From NCBI GenBank assembly GCA_028673005.1, contig CM054113.1:37142117-37206116 (forward strand): a stretch of DNA of 64,000 nucleotides. Reading direction: 5' to 3'. Made by a program: the position numbers and the translations under genes. How positions within the stretch are numbered: position 1 is the first letter of the stretch; the number at the start of each line of letters is the position of its first letter. Below are positions 24,385 to 34,935 of the stretch, in pieces. The notes under the pieces are model-generated. The model was not told the origin of the DNA. It was given only the letters and a program-made list of their open reading frames with translations, and made no database searches. Origin of the DNA: Tanypteryx hageni. Taxonomy: Eukaryota; Arthropoda; Insecta; Odonata; Petaluridae.

Positions 24385-24690
24385 AAACGATTGCCCTCAG
24401 TTCGATGATTCGAATGGGCAGCAGGTACGAATCCTGCGAAAATAGGATTTTTTCCAAGGTCACCCGGCCCCCTGTTTGTGGTTTGAGGAGACCGCGCAAA
24501 GTCAGCGTTCTGACCTTCGGAAGGGACGTTAAGCCGTTGGCCCCCTTGGTGCTCTTCGTTAAGAGTAGGCTATTGCCGGCAGCGGGTTTCCCTCCTCCCT
24601 TGTGATTGTGTTCGGTGTGGATGGAGTTATGGCTATAATAATCCAAGAGATTGATTTGCCACAAATACACGCACAGTTCAATGATCTACT
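24385..24690 (+). repeat. tRNA-derived SINE, full copy
   Basis: A tRNA-like head has a B-box match (GGTACGAATCCTGC at about 24425). The body contains GACGTTAAGCCGTTGGCCCC and AAGAGTAGGCTATTGCCGG, and the tail GGCTATAATAATCCAAGAG. The tail part recurs at 61505-61622. The frames on both strands across it are not genes. Confidence 0.7.
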
Positions 24691-24894
24691 CCTTCAATAA
24701 ATCGACTGAATATATGAATTGGATTTTATAAAGACATTTCCAAATTTTATGTTAGTGAAGTTCTTACCTATAACGCTTTTATAGACGAGTAATAAGCCAT
24801 TAAGAATCTCATACTTCTTGTCTGGCGTCAGCATAAAAACAAACCAGTACTTCTGGGAAGAACTAATCCGCCTACTTTCCTTTCAATACAATTT

Positions 24895-25790
24895 CAATAT
24901 ATAGCAAGTTTCCCGTGGTACAGAAGTGCTTTTTGTCAAAATCGCTGTAGTATAATCGTGTACTAATGTATTTGCTTTGAAATCAGAAAATTATTTTTCC
25001 TTATATTGTGGTAGCCCTGCTTTTTTGATCCTTTCTAAACATATTCATCTTGTTTTCCCATTCTATACTCGCCCTACAAAGGAAATTTCTTTGTAATCCG
25101 TTCAGCCAATACATTCGAAATTCGTAGTTACAGAAAGATTCTATACTTGATATTGTGGTAGCCCTGTTTATTCGACCCAGTTGAAATATGACATTTTGGT
25201 TATTTATTTGTATGAAGATTAAATATAATATATTTGGTTAGAATCCATGCGGACAGTTCTCTATAAATACGTGTAAAAGAAATATTATTTAACTTTTACT
25301 GTGGTAGCCCTGCCCTTTACCTCCGCTTTAAACATCCTGATTTCTTTATGATACGTTGTACAAATCTTATATACAAAATTTAGTTGAAATCCGTTCGGCC
25401 AATTCCTTCCAAATTCATATTTACTTCAAATATGCTAAAATATGTTGTAAAATATTTTTTTTTGTATTGTGGCAGCCTTGCTTTCTATATCTATACTAAA
25501 CATCTAGATTTTGTTTTTTTATGTTGCACACCTTCATACAAAATTTCGTTGAAATTCCTTCCAAATTCATAATTACCGAACAGTTTAACTTTGCAATTGT
25601 GGCATCCCTGCTGAGTCAATCCGGTCCAAATATGTCATTTTGGCCATTAATATATGTGCATATTCTATGTATCAAATTTAGTTGAAATCGGCTTATTCGT
25701 GAAGAAGATGTTAGGGGGACACCACACACGGACACCGAAGCGACCTCATAAGACTACTTTCCATTTTTTGGAAAGTAGGCTAAAAAATTC
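24895..25790 (+). mobile_element. Tandem-monomer element, copy 1
   Basis: It starts with GTACAGAAGTGCTTTTTGTC and contains five monomers of about 130-165 bp, each beginning near ATTGTGGTAGCCCTG (about 25008, 25153, 25300, 25466 and 25597) and each including a CCGTTCNGCCAAT-like block. It ends with GGACACCGAAG, a hairpin CTACTTTCC...GGAAAGTAG and GCTAAAA. A second copy lies at 58147-59145. No coding capacity; non-autonomous, class uncertain (Helitron-like 3' end possible). Confidence 0.7.
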
Positions 25791-26289
25791 ACGTAACAAA
25801 GCAACGCCTATATACAGTTTATGCGTTATGGTGCTGCTCTTCTGCGCACCATTTTTAACTTTCTCTCGAACACTGCGGGGCACGCCACCAAGTTTTAGAA
25901 CCACTGCGCCAAGGAACCCCAGCGCCTAGAAAAATCGGCGATAGTATTAATAATCTACTCTCCATTTTGGCCTCTAATTTATCGTTATATTTAATTTTGC
26001 GCGCAATCGGAGAGTGTTATTAACTTTTTTCTCAACTTATTCATTCTCTCGGGGATATAATGCAGTAGCAATTTAACAACGAAGGCAAATGAGTTTATGG
26101 AGGTCATCACCACGTAGTTTAGGTATTACGGCATACATCCTATGAAGCAAATTAAAAAATATTCTATCCATTTTCGGAATTAATATAAAGAAATATGATC
26201 TATGTTACTGATGCAATATTGTTCTACTGAGCTAGCTGTTCATGGTGCTGCACGGCTGGTTGCGATGCGCCCATGGCCGTGACGTAAGT

Positions 26290-26711
26290 CAGCGTTTCCC
26301 AATCGGTGGTTCGCGTACCCGTAGGGGTTCGCGAGAAAATTATGGTAATGGCGTCTTTTTCACTTTCATAGTTCAACAGTTCTTACCAATATTTTAATTT
26401 GCATGTTTTTTTTCAAGAATTATATTTGAATTTTAACAGGGTACTAACTAGAAACTAATGACAATATAAGAAATTCTGATTTTATTGTAAACGTTTACAT
26501 ACTATGTGCTGCATAAACTTTTTATTTTCAGGAATTAAACCAGTCCAAAAAGATTTGTTTTTACAAAATGTACCCGCCATAATAAGGGGTTCGCCGCCAA
26601 AACTGTTGCAACTCAAGGGGTTCGCGAATATAAAAGGTTAATCCAAGGGGCTCGCGATGAGAAATAGGTTAGCTCAAAGGGTTCGCGAAGTGAAAAAATT
26701 GGGAACCACTG
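26290..26711. mobile_element. hAT-type MITE
   Basis: Ends CAGCGTTTCCCAATCGGTGG and (reverse complement) CAGTGGTTCCCAATTTTTTC match the common CAGTGGTTCCCAA hAT terminus. Imperfect 8-bp duplication: ACGTAAGT on the left, GTGTAAGC on the right (5 of 8). The interior repeats GGGGTTCGCGA several times (26318-26690). Confidence 0.75.
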
Positions 26712-26984
26712 GTGTAAGCTATTTGAGAAGTGACCGCATCAGAGGACACTTCTTTTATTCCCACCGATCTGTACCCTTGTCATGACTCGTGACCTACTAA
26801 ACAGTAGGAGTGGCGTGGCATTTTGTCTTTTCGTCTCAGACGGAGGATTTCCGGACCTGGGTGCATTAGCATTCGTTTCCTTTCAGAAATAGGCCTTGGT
26901 GCTAGAGGCAGAGGTGGATTTGCCACGAGATGCAAAAGGCGTCCGACAAGAGCTCCCGATTCAAGGGAGCCCCAGACTCGAAAT

Positions 26985-28059
26985 CAGGGCCGGGCACCTC
27001 AAACCAAGTGAAGAGCCACTTGAAGAAAAAAAAATATTTTTTAAGGGGCCTCAGAAAAATATATTAAAAAAAGATTTACATAGATTTTCTAAAGAGAAAC
27101 TTCGTTTTCCATACTTCCGCTAAGATATTCCACATTGGCATCAATTTTGGATGTGACAGTTCTTAACTGGTTTTCCAAATTTGTATCAGTTATCGAAGCT
27201 CTGGTTTTATTTTTTGCAAATTTCAATTTTGAAAAGTTTCACATCGTTATTTACTTCCGAAAAGACTAAGAATTTTTAAAGCATGATGAAAGGATAACTT
27301 TGTAGTTTCCACAACTTTAATCTAACACGACCGGTTTCACTACGATCGTAGCATCATCACCAAACCTGATGATGATACGATCGTAGTGAAACCGGTCGTG
27401 TTATATTAAAAGTTGTGGAAACTACAAAGTTATCCTTTCATTATGAGTAAATTCCACAAAGTTGAGCCTGACCTCATTAATTATATTTTAAAGCATGTTT
27501 TCCTGAAAATGGGTATTTTTCAGCTGTTATGAATTCTTTATAAAACTCAGTTTTATCTTCTATTGATGATAAAATGTTCTGCAACTCATTATTGCATTGC
27601 AAATCTATTAATTCTAATTGATATTCTTCAGAATTATCAATCTATCAATGTAAAATGGGCTTGTGAAGTTTTTGAAAAATTTATTGTATAGAGAAAATGT
27701 TCCATTTCGTTTGAAAGTGGGTACATATGCGAAGTAGAGGAGATTATGCTCGTATTTAGGAGATTAAAGAGAAGTGGAAACATTGAAAGGCGTTTTTAGT
27801 TACCGTCTTAGAATACGTAAATAATAATAATCTTTCTGCCATTGTCCCACCGTTTGGCTCTTCTTTTCGTTTATTCTTTGTCATTGCTATTAATGTTATT
27901 TTATCTTCATTTTGGTAGCTTTTAAATATATGATTTTGGATTTTGCTTGCTTTTAAAAATTTAAATAAAAATAAAAGCTAAACAGAAAGAACATGTGAGC
28001 CACAAAATATTATGAAAAGAGACACATGTAGCTCGCGAGCCACAGGTTGCCCAGGTCTG
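26985..28059. mobile_element. hAT-like element (decayed)
   Basis: The left end CAGGGCCGGGCACCTCAAAC and the right end (reverse complement CAGACCTGGGCAACCTGTGG) resemble hAT termini of the GGGCAA type. The flanks CTCGAAAT and CTCTAATA agree at 5 of 8 positions. It is interrupted by the hammerhead-like insertion at 27286-27485. Confidence 0.55.
27286..27485. mobile_element. Short retroelement-like insertion with hammerhead-like cores
   Basis: A 200-bp segment is flanked by the exact 12-bp direct repeat TTTTAAAGCATG (27274-27285 and 27486-27497). Bases 27286-27443 form a nearly perfect inverted repeat with arms of about 75 bp. On the + strand CTGATGA (27366-27372), a short stem, GAAA (27388-27391), CCGG and TC (ends 27397) follow the order of a hammerhead ribozyme with a two-base-pair helix III. 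On the minus strand the equivalent core has GTGATGA. Hammerhead motifs are known from Penelope-like elements and retrozymes; that this is one is inference. Confidence 0.6.
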
Positions 28060-28375
28060 CTCTAATAAACAAGTAAAGAAAGAGCTGCTGAAGCAGACAA
28101 TAAATGGTGTTTTTTATAAATAAAATTATAACGAGACAGAATACTGGATCGATTGGCGAAAAAACGAAGACTCAAGCTGCTTTCGTTTAAGAGTTAGCGC
28201 GTCAGACGGACAAACCGAACGCATGAGCGGATTTTTCTAAAATAAAACTGCTAAAAATGTTCATGAACGCGCGCACGTCTATTACCGATTTATATTAGAC
28301 TATATAAAATAGTCCGTTTAAAACGGGCTTTGTAATCAAACAAACCGCTGAGATATTGGTTGTCTTATGGGAGAT

Positions 28376-28470
28376 TGAAATCACCCTCTGGAGTCGAACC
28401 CGGGATCTTTTTTGAAAATTTTTTTGTCATCCGCTATTGGTACGTGGTCGTAGCAATCCTACCAAATTTG
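28376..28470 (-). repeat. Dispersed repeat with B-box-like sequence, copy 1
   Basis: The minus strand contains GGGTTCGACTCCAGAGGGTG (B box GGTTCGANTCC). The same neighbourhood recurs at 30980-31110 (GAAATCACCCTGTGGAGTCG, TAGCAATCCTACCAAATTTGG), near 30671 and inverted at 38079-38130. A tRNA A box is not evident. Confidence 0.55.
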
Positions 28471-28689
28471 GTTGCGTGGATTAAGTATTAAATTTAAAAC
28501 ACTTTCCATTCTTCGTCCTTTTCTCTCTTCCTCTCTCCAATCATCCTCCCTCCCTCCCCCTCTCTCTTTCTCTGGAAAAATATATTTCCTAGTCTCAATC
28601 TCGTCCTAATAAAGAGCACTAGCAGTAGCCCGTCGATAAATCGACTGGTTGTATAGATTAAATATTGCCTTTGTAGTTAGCCTTCTGTC

Positions 28690-29001
28690 ACATTACCATG
28701 GTCAGCGACTGCAAGGTTTATTTCCTTTTACTAATGTACGCTTGGACTGCCACATTATTTCCTACAGCGTCTAATGTCCGCTAGCAGTGCCACCTTAACA
28801 TCAACCACTACAATTACGTCGAGCAGAGCTTAGCCGGTCAAAAAAACCTCAATATCTCACCAGCGGTTGGAGCGATTTCAATTTTATAATTTTCCTGCAA
28901 ATCAGCAGGTCGAGACGTTTAATTTGATGTATCACATGTTAAGGTGGCTGTTACTTTCGCTTTAAAATTTTTATTTTTTTACGCTATTAATATATAGATA
29001 T
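28690..29001. repeat. Repeat copy paired with 30050-30351
   Basis: Shares TTATTTCCTACAGC, CGAGCAGAGCTTAGCC, CAATATCTCACCA, TGCAAAT(C)(A/T)GCAGGTC and ACGCTATTAATATATAGAT with 30050-30351, in the same order and orientation. The pair brackets the tandem repeat and MITE between them. Confidence 0.75.
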
Positions 29002-29006
29002 AATTC

Positions 29007-30030
29007 ATTATCATACTTACTATTTCCCGATCATTTAAATTTGAAAATGTTTATAACGAAAAAATGTCAGTATGGAAACAAAATAAATAGGAAATATACA
29101 GGTATATCTCGCAATATGCTCGGGTTGCGTTCCAAAAAACCAGAGCGTAACGCGAATCAGCGTATTGCGAAACACATTTTTACATAAGAGCAATGCTATA
29201 AAAAAGAGATACGTTCCTAAATGGATTAAAATCACAGGTAAGCACGACATGTTCCTAAAAAAGGGTCTTGTTGCGCGAAATCATGCTAAACAAATTTTTA
29301 AAATCCCATCGAAATCCGTGTCAAAGATAAGATCGCTTTGTTTTTCTTCGCTTGCGACATTTCAAACTTATATGGGTAAAAAGTAGAACACAAATTCAAT
29401 GTATCACCACCACGATCTCGGAATTATAACCGACTGTAGTCCGCCGAAACACTACCTTGGACATAAAAAGAAACTCGTCGAGTACATTATTTCTCCGGTG
29501 CAATATTGTATATACACATGAAGTGAATATGAAAACAATTTAAAAGTGGTTCGTATATAATGAAACAAAGTTGTTTTTCATTGATCGCGCTGAGACCTTT
29601 TCAATGGGCAGAGAAAGGAACTTCGTTCTCCGGATTTTGTAAGAGCGTATGTCCGAATCAAGCGAGCGTATGGAGAAGTAAGGTCAGCAAGTGTAATGAG
29701 CCTAAAAGCGAAGAAAGCATATCGCGAGGTATATCTGTATTGTTTACACTTGGAACAAAATAAAAAGGAAATATGACATGTGCATTAAAACAGTGATAAT
29801 TTATTTTCATACTTACTATGTCCCGATAATTTCAATTTGAAAATGTTTATAAAGAAAAAATGTCAGTTTTGAAATAAAATAAAAAGGAAATATATTGTTT
29901 ACACTTGGAACAAAATAAAAAGGAAATATTAATGTGGCATGTGCATTGAAACAGTTGTATTCATCATACCAACTATGCCTGGATTATTTCAATTTGAAAA
30001 CGTTTATAACAAATTAATATCAGTTGTATC
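29007..30030. repeat. Short tandem repeat interrupted by a MITE
   Basis: Units containing CATACTTACTAT, CCCGATNATTT, TTTGAAAA(T/C)GTTTATAA and AAAAAGGAAATAT occur at about 29007-29098, 29800-29900 and 29955-30030. The element 29099-29737 sits within the first unit. Confidence 0.65.
29099..29737. mobile_element. Tigger-derived MITE
   Basis: Ends CAGGTATATCTCGCAATATG and (reverse complement) CAGATATACCTCGCGATATG, flanked by TA (29097-29098, 29738-29739); 639 bp. Its right half (29345-29737) matches 47346-47727, which is attached to a Tigger transposase fragment. It is thus an internally deleted relative of that element. Confidence 0.85.
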
Positions 30031-30049
30031 TTGACACAGATCTTGGTAG

Positions 30050-30351
30050 TAAGCCTTCTTGTTTAAACTTAAAATAAACACATTACCAAGAAACTTAGCG
30101 ACTTCTACTCGCTAGGACCACGTTATTTCCTACAGCACCATCTTAACATCAAACGTTACAACTACTTCGAGCAGAGCTTAGCCATTCAAGAAAAATCTCA
30201 ATATCTCACCAACGGTCCGACCGATTTTAATTTTATCATTTTTCTGCAAATCTGCAGGTCTATACGTTTAATTTTATGCATCACACGTTTAGGTGGGTGT
30301 TACCTTCGCTTTAAAAACCTCATTTTATTACGCTATTAATATATAGATTAT
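30050..30351. repeat. Repeat copy paired with 28690-29001
   Basis: Second copy of the segment described at 28690-29001, ending in the same ACGCTATTAATATATAGAT before a CT-rich tract. Confidence 0.75.
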
Positions 30352-30482
30352 CTATCTATCTCTCCCTCTACCTTTTTCTCTGTCTCCCTTCATCTCCCTC
30401 CTCTCTCACTCCCTCTCTCTCCCCCTGTCTCTCTCCTTCTTTCTTCCTCTCTCCCCTTCTCTCTCACCTTCTCTCTCACCTA
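30352..30482. repeat. CT-rich low-complexity tract
   Basis: Polypyrimidine tract of CTCTCTCCCT type, about 130 bp. Similar tracts are at 28506-28575, 32800-32930 and 54020-54130, with the complementary GA type at 40907-40975 and 44195-44310. Confidence 0.9.
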
Positions 30483-30516
30483 TTAAAATATTCAAAGCAC
30501 GATTTCCTTACGCATA

Positions 30517-31110
30517 TATAGTACTAGTAATCGGTGCTTGCATACTGCAAGCATTGGTACCCTATAACCACCACACAAAATTTCATTCCTCCTACTTGAT
30601 GAGAATTGCCGTAAATTAATTGCCAAATATTTCGCAAAGCTATTTACACAAGAAAAACTCAAATGTTGGAGTGCCTGGAGTCGAACCGAGGAACCCTACA
30701 GGAGTGGTCTCATATTATTTGCTAGTCTATTCATGGCATCTACAAACCCTAACAATTTCAGGTCTCTATTTCTCTTAGTTCGGTCTACATACCGAAATCA
30801 CTTTTTCCTATGATTTTAAATATATTATCCGAAGGCCTACTCATGACATCTACAAACCCTGAAAATTTCAGCGCAATATTCCTCTTAGTATTGTCTGCGC
30901 ACCAAATATGTTTTCCCTTTGCTTTTAAATGTCACGGTCTGAGAGTGACGTCATGACATCGATTTTTACGTGTTATCTTATGGGAAATTGAAATCACCCT
31001 GTGGAGTCGAACCGAGGACCTTTTTGAAATTTTTTTTTCATTCGCGACTGGTGCGTGGTCATAGCAATCCTACCAAATTTGGTTGAACTGGCTGTAGAAA
31101 CAACTGAGAT
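30517..31110 (-). repeat. Helitron-like terminus plus B-box-bearing repeat
   Basis: TACTAGTAATCGGTGCTTGC followed by ATACTGCAAGCA (from 30522) reads on the minus strand as a hairpin, then CACCGATTA and CTAG-T, like the unit ends in 6628-10620. To the right are two B-box-like sites (GGAGTCGAACC at about 30677 and 31013) and repeats of TACAAACCCT(A/G)A(C/A)AATTTCAG at 30741 and 30851. Confidence 0.5.
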
Positions 31111-31140
31111 ATTGAGCGTTATGGACATAATGACCAAGTG

Positions 31141-32310
31141 ATCAAGAGAACTATCATTTTATAGTTACTAGATTCATATCATTAAACTATCTCAATGTCA
31201 ACAGTAATATGTACTAATATTTGGGTCCAAATTTGAGGCTGTCTAGGACCCTAGAATTGCTAAATTTCTCAAGCTCTCTCTTGGACGATAATACAATGCA
31301 TAAAAGATTTTCGATAGCCGAACCATCTACATAAATCGGAGTTTTACAACTAGATGTCGAGATCATTTGGACAATGGTTAAAAATGCAGGGCATCGAAAT
31401 CGAAATGAAATTGGAATGTTTGTCAAATATTTATTATAAAGTATAAAAACTCTCGTAAAACTTTAGTTGACATCTAATTTGACACATTTTAAGATTTCTT
31501 TATTTACCTAAAATTCCTGTCACTTAAAGTTTCCCCAATCAGTTTACATATAGTTGATATCATCTATAAAGTATTTTTTCTGCAATTTATTCTGCCTCAC
31601 AAAGTTTTACCATTTCACATTTCTCCTCTCGTTTTTATTCTTCAACTTATATTTCTTGGTCAAATATGACACATCCCATATCACTAAAGTCTATTATTTT
31701 CTCTTTGTATTATTTTAACCAATACTATCTTTTATTTAAATATTATCATTATGATGCATCCCGAGATAATTTATTTATTTGAAAACGTATTTATACAGTT
31801 TTAAGTAGTTGCATTAATTTCGAGAATCTTCTGGGAAAAAGAGCTCAGTGCATCTTGAATTAATTATATTATTATACATCATACTAACTCTAACATCTTT
31901 CTGGATGAAAAAGAAATGCCATGGTTACATTTCTACTATTCTCTCTGTCCATACTTTTAATGCATATTGTAGTCAGTAGATATCAATGTGTACTGATCAT
32001 ATTCAAATGGTTCAATATCTAGCAATTAAAACTGTGTAATAGGAAAGGGGGATATTCTTTTTTCAGATAATATAAGGTTGTGTTTATTTTTTCAAAACCA
32101 GTCAACCTCATGTCATCTCCACTTCTTCTCAATGATAGGTCTCCATAGTTCTGTATACTTATTTCTACTGGTGGTTTGTTTTTAATTAAAAAAATCTTAA
32201 CCTCAACTTGTCATGATTTTCTCTCTCAGTACTACAGAAAGCTTTATAGCAAAGTTTACACACCTTTTTTTAATTTGAGGTGCATAAAAGATTTCTATTA
32301 TGGCCTAAGC
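31141..32310. other. Intergenic, nothing recognised
   Basis: AT-rich sequence; the short minus-strand frame 31214-31426 has no recognisable domain. No repeats identified by eye. Confidence 0.4.
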
Positions 32311-32633
32311 CAGTGGTTTCCAACCTATGTCCCGCAAAGGGTTTTTATGCGGCCCACGAGGGTATGACGAAAAAGCTATCCAAAAAATTTAACATGCAAA
32401 TTCATACATTTTTATGAAAGATTTTATAATAAAACTTTTAATATTGAAATGTTAACCATAAAAACCTCATTTAGACTTGATTTTCACTTGTATAGCTTCT
32501 TGGAACGTATAGATAACTTCCGATTTAATCTCTAAACTGGACTGCCAAAGAATTGGCAACTTCCAATGCGGCCCACTGAAGGATTTGCAACCACCGATGC
32601 GGCCTGTCATGTAGAAAAGGTTGGGCACCACTG
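32311..32633. mobile_element. hAT-type MITE
   Basis: Ends CAGTGGTTTCCAACCTATGT and (reverse complement) CAGTGGTGCCCAACCTTTTC; 8-bp flanks GCCTAAGC and TCCTAAGT agree at 6 of 8. The interior repeats GCGGCCCAC and GATGCGGCC. 323 bp, non-coding. Confidence 0.82.
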
Positions 32634-32792
32634 TCCTAAGTTATAGCATATAAATGTGAGCAAGGCAAATATAGGACACAAAAGTAAATAATAAATGGTT
32701 GAAAGGCTTAGGTGAGTATGTGGACCTCTCAGTAATGTTTGGAATATAATCATCATCACCATGCTGCTGTCTGAAGACAGGTTTCAGCTGAA

Positions 32793-33300
32793 TCACTGCC
32801 TCCATCTCTCTCTCTCTCTCTTCCTATAAGCCTCTTTTATACCTCTATAAGTAATATATTTCTGCATTATATTCTCTAATATTCGTATTCTTTTTCTCCC
32901 TCTTCCTCTTCTTCTGCTAATTTTGCCCTCTAAGTTTGTCCTTTGTAAACACTGTCTTCTCAGTATGTGCCCTATCCAATTTGCTTTTCTTTTCCTGATT
33001 GTTTTTATTAGCGTCCTTTCTTCTCCAACCATTTCTAATATTACTTCGTTTCTCTTCCTCTCTGTCCATTTCACTTTCATCATCCTCCTCCATACCCACA
33101 TCTCAAAACTTTCTAAATATATTTCCTCCTTTCTCCTTACCATCCACGTCTCTGCGCCATAAAGAGCTATTTTCATATGTACCATTTCGCTAATTTATTC
33201 CTTGTTTCTAAATTTATTTTCTTGCTTGTGAGAAGCTCCTTCTTCTTGTTAAATGCTGCTTTTGCCATTGCAATGCTATTTCTGATCATAAGCTAAGATA
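32793..33300 (-). pseudogene. LINE reverse transcriptase C-terminal fragment
   Basis: The minus strand 32793-33185 gives IALYGAETWMVRRKEE, FEMWVWRRMMKVKWTERK, KANWIGHILRR and GKISRRRGRGRKR. This is the end of the reverse transcriptase ORF found in many arthropod non-LTR retrotransposons (ALYGAETW, EMWCWRRML, GHILR). Upstream, 33190-33300 adds AMAKAAFNKKKELLTSKKIN in another frame. The catalytic palm is absent, so it is a 5'-truncated copy with a frameshift. A GA/CT-rich tract lies at its 3' end. Confidence 0.88.
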
Positions 33301-34472
33301 CTGCCAAGATATTTGAAACTACCAACTTGTTCCAACATAAAGCAAATACTTTTTTAAGCTCTGTTATGGAATTGTTTAGAGATATATGTGCTTCTGATGA
33401 GAGTGCAGAAATTGTTAATAAAAATATAAAATCATCTGATATGCAATGATATCATTAAAGATGATATGGTGAATTAGGGGATGTCATGAAAGTGATGGCT
33501 TTCATATATTTAACATTTAAAGACATGCTGACCCACAGTTGCTATAACTTGTGTAATTTAGCAACTATGCTCAAATCAACATGTGATGGTGTTGTTAGGC
33601 TTTGCATGATTAAAACTTCTTATGGGGCTTTTTCACATAATTTCATTCAAAACTTGAATTACAACAATTCAGTAAATTTAAAAAAAGAGTTCTCTTTGGC
33701 AGTACTTTACACCTCATCTCATTTGTCTGTATCATGTATGGGTAGACCCTCTTTTGAAAACGAATGTATATGCCATTTTTCAAATTACCATAATATTTTA
33801 AATGAGGAAATAACAATTATTTTTATTATTATTTCTATATAATTAAAATTTTACAATGCTGTTAAGGTGTTAAATGTGGACTAAAGGCCCTCTGGTTGGT
33901 AGGAAAAGTTAGATAATGCATATACCACTTATCTTTACATATTTAACTTATTTATTTTTGTATTTAAATCTGAAAATATGCTTGAAATGTTGTTGCTTGA
34001 TAAACTGCGGCATTTTGCTAATAAGTAACCATGGAAAAATTGTACCATGTACACTTAGCCTCCCATTACATCTGAATACATAGATTTCTAATTCATGTTA
34101 ACCAATTAAGAACATACATCTACTTAAGTATTTATATCTTATATATCTAATTATATGTAATTTGGAATGTGAAAGGTTTTTAATTTTTGAGTAGGAATAT
34201 TTCTTCATAAATTGTGTTAGTCTTTAAAATTTATATAAGGAATGACGTAGTTTTTTATTATCATTGGTGATAAAAAATTTACAATTTTTTATGACGATAG
34301 TAATGATCCTACAAATGGCATTTTAAATTGCATCCAATGCACAACGATAAATTTAGTTCCATTTAATAGGCATTAGTATGCATTTTTAAAATTATTATTA
34401 ATAAAGCTCCAAAATCTGGAATGTAGGGGCATAGTTCCTTCTTTGTAGTGATACAATTATTATTGTTATAAT
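33301..34472. other. Intergenic, nothing recognised
   Basis: The 118-codon frame 33486-33842 has no recognisable domain and ordinary AT-rich composition. No repeat ends seen. Confidence 0.4.
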
Positions 34473-34707
34473 CAGTGGCAGATTTGGAAATTTCATGCCC
34501 ATAGGCCAAATTATTTTTTCTGTCCCCTTTTTGGCACTTTTTCCTAAAACATCGCTCATGTATATGGTTTTTCTGCACATCCATCCATCTGTGGATCATA
34601 ACTAATTCATCAAAAGTCTGCATAATAATAATTTTTTTATACCCGCCCCGAAATCTCGCCGCCCCTAGGCCATTGCCTACTTTGGCCCTATTACAAATCC
34701 GCTACTG
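34473..34707. mobile_element. hAT-type MITE with 8-bp duplication
   Basis: Ends CAGTGGCAGATTTGGAAATT and (reverse complement) CAGTAGCGGATTTGTAATAG; flanks GTTATAAT and GTTATAAC agree at 7 of 8. 235 bp, non-coding. Confidence 0.87.
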
Positions 34708-34935
34708 GTTATAACATTTGCAACCTGAATAAGGGTCTGCTCAAGGGAGGGAGGGGGGAGATCAGACCTCCCTTAGCTCCTCCAAACCAAAAATAACAAA
34801 TTGAAAGTAGAGTTTTTAAAACTAGAGTAACTAAAAATTGTATGACTAACCCATTTGCTTGTGACTAATTCACTATTTAATAAATTTGATCATTTAGTTA
34901 AATTTATCGCACAATGTGACTTGCACCGGTTTTTA

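Noticed and set aside
28690..30351. A complete LTR retrotransposon with 300-bp LTRs
   Set aside because: No TG...CA ends, primer-binding site, polypurine tract or gag/pol remnant between the copies.
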